From Leucocoprinus leucothites (taxonomy: Eukaryota > Basidiomycota > Agaricomycetes > Agaricales > Agaricaceae): a stretch of DNA of 64,000 nt. Positions 15,290-26,203 of the stretch are shown here, piece after piece. Every line of letters begins with the position of its first letter. Position 1 is the stretch's first letter. The DNA is taken from contig JAACJO010000013.1 in the NCBI GenBank assembly GCA_013368445.1, positions 248,001-312,000 on the forward strand, given 5' to 3'. The translations under genes and the position numbers were made by a program. The notes under the pieces were generated by a model. The model was not told the origin of the DNA, did no database searches, and saw nothing but the letters and a program-made list of their open reading frames with translations.

Positions 15290-16175
15290 ATGTCACTACT
15301 TCGCCTTGCATTTCGGAATTTTGCCTTACGTACAGCCTCACCAGTGACATCCGTTGGGCAACGTAGTACCCGTACCCTTTTACGCGACACGACCCGACAT
15401 CGAAATTATGCTACGAAGGGCAAAATGAAATCCACCGACAGACTCGTTCCAGGCTCAAAGCAACCTATCACAGACGCAGCGGCTATGGCAGAGTATACGA
15501 AGACAAGCACATCTATGACGAATGCTGTGGATTGGTTCCGCAGAGAGTGTCAGGGACTCGAGACTCGAGCAAGCGGACGCATAACACCTGCTTTGCTTTC
15601 ACCAGTACGCGTCAAACTGGCAGACAAAGATTATAGACTCGAAGAAATTGCAACTGTTGGAGTCCGAGATGGTACTATACTCTTGGTTACACTATTTGAC
15701 GAAAAGGTAAGCTATGTCTTCACACTTCATTGCCGGAATGTTTACCTACTTCAGTAGAACATGAAGCTCGTCGAAAGAGCGCTGTATGATTCTAAGATTC
15801 CAGGCGTGGTTCCTCATCGGCAAGACGAGAGAACGATCAAGATACCCATTCCTAAGTTGGTGGTTCCCCGAGCATTGGGCATGTTATACTGACTCTTTCC
15901 TTAGACCCACCGTAGACGCTCGCAAAGAGCTGTTCGCTGGAGCGAAACGGAAAGCCGAAGAAATCCGCGTACAAGTAAGGAAGCAACATCAAGCAAGTAT
16001 CAAGCGTGGAAAGTATGAGAAGCACTCCATTGAGCTGGAAGAGGTATTATAAACGTTTTTGTATGAACCACCGGGCTGACCTTCATCACAGTTCCAGAAG
16101 CTCACCGACCGACATATCGGCGAGATAGATGCAATTCTCGCATCTCTTCAAAAATCCACAGGCGCTTCGAAGTGA
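15290..16175 (+). CDS. RRF1: Mitochondrial ribosome recycling factor
   Basis: Four exons. The first codes a basic, Ser/Thr-rich targeting sequence (LLRLAFRNFALRTASPV, then RHRNYATKGK), followed by the start of the RRF fold (YTKTSTSMTNAVDWFRREC, GRITPALLSPVRVKL). Later exons give LVERALYDSKIPGVVPHRQ, IKIPIPKPTVDARKELF, KRKAEEIRVQVRKQHQ and a final helix ending DAILASLQKSTGASK. The IPIP-PT-E-R-EL segment and the long helical ends are hallmarks of RRF, which together with an elongation factor splits ribosomes after termination, here in mitochondria. Splices read as AAG|gtaagc to cagtag|AAC, AA|gttggt to ttag|A, and GAG|gtatta to cag|TTC. The gene appears complete. Confidence 0.85.
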
Positions 16176-16893
16176 TCTAGCGACTTCATGTATTCTGCAT
16201 CGTACATACATTCTAATTTTACTTGTACATATCATCCCGTGCGTAGCGCCCTGATCGAAACCAACAAACGTCTGACGAGAGCACCAGATCCTATTCATGA
16301 ATTTTGACTGACTAGATCATTACGACTGCACTTTGGACTAATTCACCGCATTGCTGTCTAAGGCCTCCAGTTCGACGAGACCTAGTCGTTATCAGTCAAT
16401 TCAACAATACGCAGTGGAAGGCAAACAGAAGCAAGACTCAAGAGATTGTACTAAGAATACAAAGCAGATGGTATAATCAAGATAGCTGCATCTGAGATTT
16501 ATATCTTGGTCCTTGTCGGCAGCATTTGTATAAATGGATAATTCTTTACTCGTGCAGCTGTGTTCTAGAGATAATCGGGCGGAAAGGACGTCCCCGCATT
16601 ATCAAGGTCAAAACAAGAGCGCATCGGACAAGCCGAAACGTATCATTCCCTGATTCTTTCTGATAGTACTGATCGTCAGCTTCTGGAAGGACCAAGGATA
16701 ATTCCACCACATGTCACTGAAAACTGGGATCTTGGACATTGTTGGAAGTGGAGTCAAATTAAAGGCCATGGATAACGAATCGTCATTGGTATAGTTATGA
16801 AAACATTCACTGAGCACTTGACGAACGGAACATTATGCACAGCTGAGATGGATAAGCCAAATATCCACCACGAGTATCCAGGAGGCCACTACA
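16176..16893. other. Intergenic region between convergent genes
   Basis: This carries the 3' flanks of the ribosome recycling factor (plus) and short-chain dehydrogenase (minus) genes. I see no recognisable gene or repeat. Confidence 0.4.
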
Positions 16894-18315
16894 TCATAGC
16901 TTAGTTGCCGGGGCTATGGCGTGCCTTCGATATCTCGCACCCCCATCCAGGAGAGTGTGTGTCCCAGTAATGTGTGCCGATGCAGGTGAAGCCAGGAACA
17001 ATGCCAACCCGGCAGCATCTTCTACCCTACCAAAGCGACCAGTGGGTTGGCTGGCATTGAAAGAATCTTCACCTGTCTTGCGAATCCCAAAGGCAGTCAT
17101 CTTGCTTGGGAAAAGTCTAGATAAGGACTCTGTGAGTAAACATTATATGTCAACTAAAGGTTTGTACCCTGGTAGAATAGCGTTCACACTGTCGCGAGAG
17201 TTGGATGAGCAAAAAAGAATACGGAGAAGGCGAGTGCACGTACGTGATATGACGGGGTCCCAATTTGAGGGCCAAGGCTGAAGTCAAATGATTCGCTAGT
17301 GAAGAACACAAAATATAGAGACTATCAGAAGAAGCGGAGGAAGAGGTGAAACGTACCCGCTGCTTTACTAGGTTGGTCTAATTTTGACTGGGTGTGAGTA
17401 AACTCGAGTACTGGAATGATGGCTTTGCGTACAGCTCCATGTGCCATTTCCGGCTTCGCTCAGAGAGCCCTCGCATGTAGGATCAACTGAAGCGGTCGAA
17501 GAAATATTGATAACACGGCCAGGATCCATATTAGTAGCATCCTTGGCCAGAAGCTCGGTTAACCTGAGATGAGAGTTGAGTGGTCTAACGTTTTAGGTAG
17601 AGATAAATGTGCCTATACGTACCCAGCAGTCACTATAGCCCCATAGTCGGTATCATTTTAATCAAAGGCGTTCGAGGCGACGTATCACTCACTGTAAAAG
17701 ATGGATTTGACATTGACATTAAAGACGTTATCCCAACCCTTTTCTTCGGGGTAGTCGCTGTAAGGTCCACCCCAAGTTATACCGGAATTGTTGACAAGGA
17801 CGTGAAGCTTGGATTCGCGTTTGCGGAACTCTTCGACCAGGGCATTACACCCAGCTTTCGACTACATGGAAATGACAATCAGCCTCAGGTCGAGAAAAAG
17901 AGTGAAGAAGTAGCCTACGCCAACGTTAGCAACGATGTAGTCGACCTTTCCTTGAGCGTCCTTTCTGATATCCGCGACTGCCTAATGTGACATTAGGTTA
18001 CCCTAGGTAATGTGTCGAACAGGGCCGGCAGACAGACCTCTTGAAGCTGCTTCTCCTTCCGAGCTGCAATGTATACATTGGCACCATTTTGTGCAAAACC
18101 TGTTGCCATCATCTTGCCGATTCCAGATCCACCACCAGTGACAAGAACTTGAATGTTGAAGATAATTTAATATAAACATAAGAAAGTGCATGGTCCGCTG
18201 GGAAGGTATTCACCAGTCTTGCCCTTGACATTGAACAAGGACGAAATAGAGAGATCTTTGTGAACAGCAGTCAGAGCTAGATAAAATAGGATTCCCTCAG
18301 CTCACCGGAAGCCAT
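16894..18315 (-). CDS. Short-chain dehydrogenase/reductase (SDR), multi-exon
   Basis: NAD(P)-dependent oxidoreductase of the classical SDR family. Start ATG at 18315 (MAS, intron, [14 protein letters not shown]). The Rossmann motif [18 protein letters not shown] follows, then [17 protein letters not shown] and [12 protein letters not shown]. The active site has [18 protein letters not shown] and the catalytic Tyr-Lys pair in YQPSKAA, placed by using the acceptor ttag before ACCAACC. The C-terminal part reads [38 protein letters not shown] and [17 protein letters not shown]. The intron before LFPSKM must use the acceptor tctag|ACTTTT; nearer AG sites break the frame. About nine exons, all joining in frame, roughly 300 residues. 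The sequence class resembles fungal reductases annotated as 3-oxoacyl-ACP-reductase or RhlG-like, but the substrate is unknown. Confidence 0.82.
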
Positions 18316-18883
18316 TCGAGGTCTGGAGTGAAAGCTGAGGTTGCCGCGGGAAGGTAAATAAGCGCTTTGAGCTTAAAAGCTCCTCGCCGGCCTCTTGAAT
18401 AACCGTTCCGCGAGAAGACCCAAGGGATTCCAAAAGTGTGATCATCACGTGTTATTAAACGATTTCGATCAACAAGCAGCCTAGGAACCATAGTTTTGTT
18501 GGAATTATATTAGCTACTATATTCGGGCAATCAAAGAAATGCCCCGTCTCCATTCTTGTTCCATAGTATATCTTATTGTCATTCTATTATTTAAATACAG
18601 TAGAGTAAGACATGTATTCCTCGCTGCTTTGCCCCAAATACACCCGCTTTTTCGTCCTCTCACAAGTTTGAGGAGTGACAAATAGCTTGATACAATTCTC
18701 TAGAGTGGTTCTGGTAGGTGTCTGCATGACTCTGGACAACTGAATTCTAGTTCGTGCGCTGAGCGGAACACACAATAAATCAAACCGAGCCTGATACCAT
18801 CAAATTGCTGAGTAAGCCAATCATGGGACTCTGGGAGGCCATTTGCAGACGTCCTTGTTGAAACGGCGGAATCACCATCTGTG
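18316..18883. other. Intergenic region between divergent genes
   Basis: This is the upstream region of both the SDR gene (minus) and the RRG7-like gene (plus). No coding motif is seen. A minus-strand AT-rich stretch around 18570-18600 is the only compositional feature. Confidence 0.35.
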
Positions 18884-19675
18884 ATGTTTGTCGAATCTGC
18901 TTATTCATTGTTGCTTTCGCAGCCTCCACGGTTTTCAGCACGGGTTTTTCAGAGGGTCATCAGGCCATACTCTACTGTTGTAGTCGACTCCCTATCTTCA
19001 AATGTACATCGTGGAACCCGATTCGAGACTCGGGCTCTGGGTATGCTAGAGCGACAAATGTCCATGGCATTAAAACGTATTGGAGGCAAAGGAGATGGAG
19101 GAATGGACTTACTTGGCTGGTGGTGGGTGCCACAAATATCACAAAACGCATCAATCAGGGGCCAACGTAGACGCATTCGTGTAATAGCGCAATGCAAGGC
19201 CGAGAAAAAGAAAGTAGGCCCAAAATATGTTCGAGAGCTGGAAGGGGTGTTACATCGTTACCATATGTCAAGCGGACTCGGTGCAAGTCAGGAGCATGAT
19301 GACGCGAGCTCACATACCTCCCCTGTTCCTCCTTCACGCAACTCGCCCCATCACACTACCCCATCCATGGGTCTCTTTATTTCGGAATCCCCTTTCACAA
19401 AAGCCGCTGTTATTTATGCGCAATCATCTCTAATACCTTTGCTCCTCATACATCTGCCTCCGGAGCACGAGGATACGGTGCCGTCAGCATGTAAGACCGA
19501 CTTGGGCACCGCGATTTGGAATTCTGCGCTTGCAGGGAACCAAGGTCTTTTGGGTGGACACATGGAAATTCGATGGGAGCGGTCAAACCATCAACCAGGC
19601 AGACCGGGCCTTTGGTGGGAGAATACCCGGCTTCCAAGCTGGATCCCAGAGGTGACCTATCCAATCGAGCAGTAG
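18884..19675 (+). CDS. RRG7: RRG7-like mitochondrial protein (DUF2034, restriction-endonuclease-like fold)
   Basis: Single open frame of 263 residues. The N-terminus MFVESAYSLLLSQPP and the following Arg- and Ser-rich stretch (RVFQRVIRPYSTVVV) look like a mitochondrial targeting sequence. The core has HRGTRFETRALGMLERQMS, LKRIGGKGDGGMDLLGWWWV, RRIRVIAQCKAEKKKVGPKY and VRELEGVLHRY. A later block reads SPFTKAAVIYAQSSLIPLLL. The E...GD-G-DL-GWW...QCKAE pattern is that of the DUF2034 family, which includes yeast RRG7 (required for respiratory growth). It has the spacing of a PD-(D/E)xK nuclease core (Asp in the GDGGMDL segment, and the QCKAE Lys/Glu). Whether it cuts nucleic acid is unknown. I saw no need for an intron. 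The transcript converges on the G-alpha gene downstream. Confidence 0.75.
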   Translation: MFVESAYSLLLSQPPRFSARVFQRVIRPYSTVVVDSLSSNVHRGTRFETRALGMLERQMSMALKRIGGKGDGGMDLLGWWWVPQISQNASIRGQRRRIRVIAQCKAEKKKVGPKYVRELEGVLHRYHMSSGLGASQEHDDASSHTSPVPPSRNSPHHTTPSMGLFISESPFTKAAVIYAQSSLIPLLLIHLPPEHEDTVPSACKTDLGTAIWNSALAGNQGLLGGHMEIRWERSNHQPGRPGLWWENTRLPSWIPEVTYPIEQ

Positions 19676-20007
19676 GATGGAGATACCGGTAGTAATTAGA
19701 TACAGTAATTAGAATATAGGCTGGAACACTCGGTTCGAGGGTTTTCTGCATTAAAGAAGCTGTCGCTATACCGCTTGATACTTGTACTACTGGCATCGCT
19801 GCTGAAGCGCTGACTATCAGTCCGGATACTTGAATGATTAATGTTGATGTCGCTATGGGGGAAATTCGAACGTTTACCGTTTTCCCTTGGGTACTGTCAC
19901 GATTGCCTGGGATTGTCAGAGTTCGTAATATAGCTTCATTACTTTCACATCATAAAGTACATAACATTAGGTACAGGAACACTTGGGTATACTATGGACA
20001 GTTCCCA

Positions 20008-22347
20008 TCAAGTTAAATCACAGTCTGCGAGGTTTTGACGCATTAACATATCTTGCACTACCAAATAAAATCGTTACTAATCCAGAAAGCTAGAGTCGGA
20101 GGGGGTACGTACAGTTAGAGAGTACATATTTCGTAGATTTGGTATCCTTGAGAATTTGCTGTATCAGGGGCTGAGAAGCGGTAGTTGTTTGGCTGACTCA
20201 CAGTGACGGTTGTGAAGTGGGAATAAAAGACTCTTGGTAACTTCGAGTTGCTTTTCATCAGGGCAGCTAGAGATTTTGAGAAAACTTCTTGATGGCTACG
20301 GCGGCGGAGATTGACTCACCAAATTTTCTTTGAAGGTCTATGAATATAGAATTAAATCTCTTCCGGCCCGAAGGGAAGTGTGGAATAGATACTTACATTC
20401 GGACGTACTCTCCACAGTATTTGGTCGATCCCGGTAAGAGGTAACGTAGTTGACGAGCGGTATGCCGGCTTCGATTTTTGCTTGGAAAATATCGAACTTG
20501 TTGAGGAAAAGGATAATGTTTGTATGACTCAAGAGCTCGTTGGAGACCAGAGCCGACCATAGCTGGAAGGAGTCCATCTGACAACCGATTGATAGGTGTT
20601 AGTTACAGACCTCCTCAATATGGACGCTGAAGCAACTCACAAGCCTATTCAGTTTTGGATCTTCTTCCAGCATTTGGTCAAATGCGCTAAAATTGAATAT
20701 TGATTGATTGATCAGTCTAAAGAGGGTAACTGGGGATCCAATACTGCCGGGCGACGCACCTAATGGGTGCAAGGAAGATGATCACATCCATGTCATCAAA
20801 GAAGGGGACCCATGCCGCTATGATAAAAATAAACAAAAAGGGGACATAAACGTCGCTTCCAGCGGCCTTGAAGCTTAACGCGTACCTCTCTAATGTCGCA
20901 TGTTAGGTGATTGACTCTAGAAAGGTTATCGGCTTCACTCACCTGAGACCTGTGACCGCCAACGTCGTATATCCGCCAGTCTTTAGCAATTCCAGCGCCT
21001 ATAAATTGATTAGCAAGGTTAAAAGAATCTCAAGTACTTTCGCCGCACCAGTGTCAACCCTAAATTGGTGTTCCGAGACGCCTGAAGTTGGATCAACAAC
21101 TGTGCTTCCACGAAATGAATGATGCATCACACCTAGCGTTTTGAGTCGTGCTCGTAAGATATCATCTGGACCAAGTGTCAAACACAGGTGCCACGATGGT
21201 GACATAGAAGGCGACGACATACCGTCAGTGGGAAGGTACTGCGGTGCTGTAATCCGTTCTAGCGAATCGAGGAAACTGGAATAGGGTGAGTGCTGGGTTG
21301 ACCAAGTTAGGGCAAAGGAACCATACTATCTAGCGTGATCTTCCATATTTAATTTCAGTCTGTATAACATTTCTCTGACGATAGAGTCATTCCAGAGCCA
21401 GATCATATCCTCACAACAGGCATGCAGGAGATGACTAGGGTCGTCCGGATCATTCTTGTCCTGATACCCTGGTGACGAATCGAATTGAATGCCTTTAACG
21501 AGCCGTCCAAAACTCTCCTTCCACTGAGTAGTGGAATTCACAGCGACTTCCTTGAGAGAACCTCTTGTCGTAGGTTCAGGAGATCTCCTCCACCATGCTG
21601 AGCCGTAGAACTAGACGGACAGAATTGGTTTGACAGCGATTGCTCCACATGTAGCAAGGGCGACAGGCGACGTTTGATCTTGAGGTGATCAGCTGTGAGC
21701 CTAGGAAGGTCTTTGAGTACCTCGCCCTCTTCTAACCAATAGTCGTTCCTCTGTATGCGGTCCATGGTATCCATGATGAGGTGGAAGGCACGAACGATGT
21801 TGAGATAGATGACAGCCTTCCACGAAGCACGCTCCCTGCCAAACGTCTAAAATAATAGTCAAGCATCAAGCCTGCAATCTCGGAGGTGAAGCAAGATAGA
21901 GACCTTCGGGGTATGCATCAACTGAAAGTCTTTTGACGCTCTGGTTAGAGTCAGCCGCCTGAGTGATAACTCTATTTTACTCACTCTTAAGCGTAGTCGA
22001 TTTCCCTTTTTCAATGGTTAGAGAGGAGTACCTGTCAGGGAGAGGATTGACTGCAGCGCACCAGATTCGCTTTGACCTGAATATTTAAATGATGGCCAGG
22101 ACTGATCAGTACAGCAGCCTTGCATCGTGCAAGCTTGAATCTCACCGAGAAGCAGGATCTTCACCGGCTTCGGGGCTTTTCGTTGTCTGTTGAGCTCTTC
22201 ATCTATGGCGCTCGATATCTGCTGAGCTTCTTCCTCTTGTTGCAGTCTCAACTCGCGCTCTTCTGGCGTCTCCGACTCCGAAGGGGTGGTGAATAAGGAG
22301 AGGGGATCACTTGTCGAACCTTGCACCCTGCGGGATTTCACTGGCAT
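20008..22347 (-). CDS. Atypical heterotrimeric G-protein alpha subunit, copy 1
   Basis: Multi-exon gene on the minus strand. An acidic N-terminal region (SESETPEERELRLQQEEEAQ) leads to KPVKILLLG, then a 15-base exon (22062-22076), then GKSTTLK, together forming the P-loop GQSESGKSTTLK. The helical domain is enlarged (DLPRLTADHLKIKRRLSPLL, then SHLLHACCEDMIWLWNDS). Switch I is DDILRARLKTLGV. Switch II reads WRIYDVGGHRSQ, with His for the catalytic Gln. The base-specificity motif is ILFLNKFDIF. The end is DTKSTKYVLSN, an intron, and QDMLMRQNLADCDLT. There is no MGxxxS myristoylation site, and Cys is at position -4. Family knowledge says G-alpha relays signals from membrane receptors. The Q-to-H change and Ser in place of the usual second P-loop Gly predict abnormal GTP hydrolysis. 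I use the start at 22347; an upstream in-frame start exists. Confidence 0.8.
22062..22076 (-). other. 15-base microexon in the P-loop of G-alpha copy 1
   Basis: On the minus strand, GTCAAAGCGAATCTG is bounded by attcag upstream and gtgcgc downstream. It supplies the QSES part of the P-loop. Without it, neither flanking exon completes a nucleotide-binding motif. Confidence 0.65.
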
Positions 22348-23921
22348 ATTCAGCGCTGTCGCTAAACCGTCGTCTTCTGATAGTGGGCTCAGGCAGGGGG
22401 TGAGGAAGGGGAATGAGGGAAAGAAATAAAACTCTGACCACAAAACTCGGGATATATGTATTCATTCAACAAAAACGAGGTTTAAGGGAGCCGTCAGAGT
22501 TACTCCAATTGGACGAGAATTGAAATGGATCGATGACCAAGGGTGATCAGGAGGAGACAGAAGCGCCCTCTAACTTTATTAACATTGGTTGCGGATCCCG
22601 AAAATGAATTGCCTTTTGAGCCATGAATGATTAAATCCTGTAGTGGAAATACAAGTGGCGGCAGCTAGCACATTAAGAGCTCAACCTCAAAACCGAAGTG
22701 TTGCAGTAACTTTTGATTGGATGACAAGCCCCTGGGCAACTCAATTTGTTTTAGGGATATAAGGAATTTCAACTGCGACCCTAGGTCAGGAGTGAAGGTC
22801 TTGTGAACCTTCCAGACGCCTTGCAGGTGCAATATCTCTTCGTACTACAACGGTTGCCTAGCAATCTCGACTTCGCAGGGAAACTTGGAGATTTTTGTGA
22901 CCGCTCTTAATATTGAGAGATGAAATCCAAGCGGTCAAGAACCACCTTCACGAGCACTTATGCCGATGCTCGGCAGCAGTCTTCGGAAGCTTCTGCGTGG
23001 AAGTTTCCCGCGACGATGATCCCCGCAGGGGTCCGGGCCCGGGACTAGGCGCTAAACCCTGGAACAGAATGGTCTTGTTGAGTGCTCCCTAAACTTCATT
23101 TAACCTGTGGATGCTTTGAGCTCTTGTATCGCAGGTGACTGATCTCCACTATTGCCCAAAGTATCTTAGCGCAAGGTTCACCAGCCAGGTGCGTCCAGCA
23201 CTGGGCAGCCTGCCTATCTATACTTGATGGAAGGCAGGCGCCATTTTTGCAATTGATGTTTTAATTCAAGCTCGTGAATACATTGTCAGTATAACCCCAC
23301 TGATCAATTGGCTCGGATGACGTCCTTTTTACGTCTTTTGTCATGGTCACCGGCCCCCAGGAAGTAATCAGTATGGCGTCAAGCCATTCGAGGGCTTGGA
23401 ACGATCTTGCTGTACCAAGCTCCAAGCTCAGTGTCTCAATTCTCTGATCTCACCTAGTCATCTCTCTACTGTAAGCACTCAGTTCTGTATAGTTGATCGA
23501 TCTGAAAATATGGCGGAATCCTGGAGAGTTTAAAATACAAATACAATTCGGGCAGACGCTAATCGCTTCCTAGTCAAGAAACATGGGATTATGAGAACGA
23601 GTCAAGCCTGGATGGAAATTTTCGTAGAGGTGAAAGCTCCCCGTGCCGTAACGGGTGTGTGCTTGGTAGGATTGAATCCGAACGACCGGCGATACACCAA
23701 TCACACCCAGTACTGTCCCTATTAGCAGGCTTGCACTCCCCACAGAATATGTAATACTACAATAGGTGGAGGTTTTTGCCCTTGCTCAACGCGTAATGTT
23801 GGAGTGGAAAGTGAACTCAACCTGGGCCGTCTCGTCTCACTAAGCGGTAAATGAATGACGAATAAACAACGTTATGATTGTGAAAATGCTACTAGTCTGC
23901 GAAACAACACGGGTCATGTAA
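22348..23921. other. Intergenic region between the two G-alpha genes
   Basis: About 1.5 kb with stop codons in all frames and no recognisable motif. It is the upstream region of copy 1 and the 3' flank of copy 2. I saw no remnant of a third gene. Confidence 0.4.
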
Positions 23922-26203
23922 TTAAGTTAAATTGGCGCTCGCGAGGTTCTCCCGCATTAACATATCTTTTACTGAAAGGATCGTTCCCTTGTTTAGGCTA
24001 TTGTTTCAACCAGAAGTAGCGAAGGGACTCACAGTTTGTTAGTACATACCCGGTAGATTTCGTATCCTAAGAAACCAGGTATTAGCCAGCCCAACGCTCT
24101 TCTACCAGCCAATTAGTACTCACAGTAACAGTGGTGAAGTGGCAGTAAAAGACCCTTTGGGTCTTAGAGTGTGCTTTCAGAATACCGCCTGTGGAGGTTT
24201 TGTCAGTGTGAGATCCGAAAAGCACGGTGACCTTCACGCATACCAAATTTCTTCTTCAAGTCTGCAGGAATTATGAATAATCAGTCCATCTTACGAAACA
24301 TAGAAACTAGAACCGCTCAAAGAACTGTATTGCTTACAAGCCGAAGTACTCTCAAAGTCATTCGCCCGATCACCATAAGAGGTGACATGGTCAGCAAACC
24401 GGACACCGGCCGCTAGTTTGTCTTGGAAGATGTCTATTTTGTTCAGGAACAAAATGATATTGGTTTGTTGAAGGAGTTTGTTTGATACAACCTCCTTCCA
24501 CAACTGGACAGAGTCTTGCTGTTAGAAGTACGTCAGTTTTCTCGCTACACAAGAAATAGCCGTGGGACCGACCAGTCGATTTGTTTTTGAGTCTTCTTCC
24601 AGCATCTGGTCGAAAGCACTGAGTGTAACTCTAAGATATCAATCAATGCTAAGTGAAATTGGGGAATACCTGATCGGGACTAGGAAGATGATAGCATCCA
24701 TATTATCAAAATACGGTACCCAGGCAGCTAGGGATTGAAATTAATGTTTTTGACAAGTCTGCGCGAGTAGTGAAGCAAACCTCGCTAGAGATGACAAGTG
24801 AGCTGGGAGCTTTACGCATTGGGAATTAGCTTGCCTGAGAACGATGGCCGCCAACATCATAGATCCGCCAGTCTTTTGCCGATGAGGGGCCTGGACGAGC
24901 GAGATCAGGATAAATAAATACGTGTACAACGCCGTGGGCACCTTGATATAGCGTAAAGCGGTGTTCTGTCACCCCTGTTGATATGCATAAGGAGCTATTC
25001 ATGAGACGTAGCAATGGATATCACACCTAGAGTCTTTAATCGGGCACGGAGGATATCGTCTACACGTTGAAAGTTCAGGGTCTGAACAGAAACTACGCAA
25101 GATCCTTACCGTCAGTCGGGAGATAGCGTGGCGCTGTCACGCGTTCTAAAGCATCAAGGAAGCTAGGTACCCCTATAAGTCACTGTTCGAGATGTAGATC
25201 GCAACACTCGGTTTACTCACAAGCCAGCCTGCTCCCACATCCTGAGCTTCAGCTTGTCAAGGAGGTCCTGGATAACTGGATCCTTCCACAAGCGGATCAT
25301 ATCTTCAGAGCATGCATGTATAACTCGCCCAGGATCGTCTGGATCATCCCAATCAACAGCTTCCTCGCTGTCAAAGCTGTCTCGATCTGTCTTCACCAAT
25401 CTTTGAAGGCAATCTTTCCACGACGACGCCGAATTGACTGCAACCTCCTTTAACGAGAGTCTGTGTCCGGGTGATTTCTGCCGCGAGGTTATAGGGGATA
25501 GCTGCCCTATCAGGCTCTTTTCTATTTCGAGGAGGGGTGACAAACGCTGTTTGATCTTCAAATGCTCGGTGGTCAGAGCCGGAAGGTCCTTGGGAATGTG
25601 GTCATCTCCTTCTCGCCTGGTAAGCCGCTGTGTCTGGGTCATAGCGTCCATTATAAGATGGAATGACTGTACGACGTTAAGATGGATGATAGCCCTCCAC
25701 AAGGCACGCTCCCTTCGGAATGCCTACCAGACCTTAAGCCAAATAGTGATGGATTGGACTTGTGTAGGGTGCGTACTTTAGGCTCATACATCAACTGGAA
25801 ATCTATAATTTCGAGCATGAGTAGGATTCTTTTAAGCGGAGTCGATGACTTCACTTTTGAGTGTAGTTGATTTGCCTTGGAGAACCCTGGTGAGGCGGAT
25901 CGAGAAGCGGATTAATGCCATGACACACCAGATTCGCTCTGACCTACGGCCTGTGAGATAAAAAAAACTGCAGCAAATGATGAGCAATAGCTCACCTAGG
26001 AGGAGTATCTTCATTGGCTTCTCGGCTTTCCTCTCCTTGTCTATTTGCTCATCTATCACATCAGAGACACGTTTGGCCTCCCTCTCACCCTCCAATCGCT
26101 GCGCACGTTCTTCCTCCGTCTCAGAAGGTGGGGGCGCTATGGCCTCCGTCAATGGGTCCTTCGAAGAATCAAACGCCAGAGAGGCCAACGCCTTTACTGC
26201 CAT
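23922..26203 (-). CDS. Atypical heterotrimeric G-protein alpha subunit, copy 2
   Basis: Tandem paralogue of the gene at 20.0-22.3 kb with the same layout. Start MAVKALASLAFDSSKDPL at 26203, an acidic/basic helix (EEERAQRLEGEREAKRVSD), KPMKILLLG, then a 15-base microexon (25929-25943) and GKSTTLKS. The helical domain contains DLPALTTEHLKIKQRLSPLL and VIHACSEDMIRLWKDP. Switch I is DILRARLKTLGV. Switch II is WRIYDVGGHRSQ, again with His for Gln. The nucleotide-base motif is IILFLNKIDIFQDKLAAG. It ends DTKSTGYVLTN, an intron, and KDMLMRENLASANLT. Position -4 is Ala here but Cys in copy 1. All parts join in frame by my reading, so both copies look functional. Similar expanded G-alpha-like families are known in some mushrooms; their receptor partners are not known. 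Confidence 0.8.
25929..25943 (-). other. 15-base microexon in the P-loop of G-alpha copy 2
   Basis: On the minus strand, GTCAGAGCGAATCTG is bounded by cgtag upstream and gtgtgt downstream. Same length, phase and encoded residues (QSES) as in copy 1, with one base difference. Confidence 0.65.
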
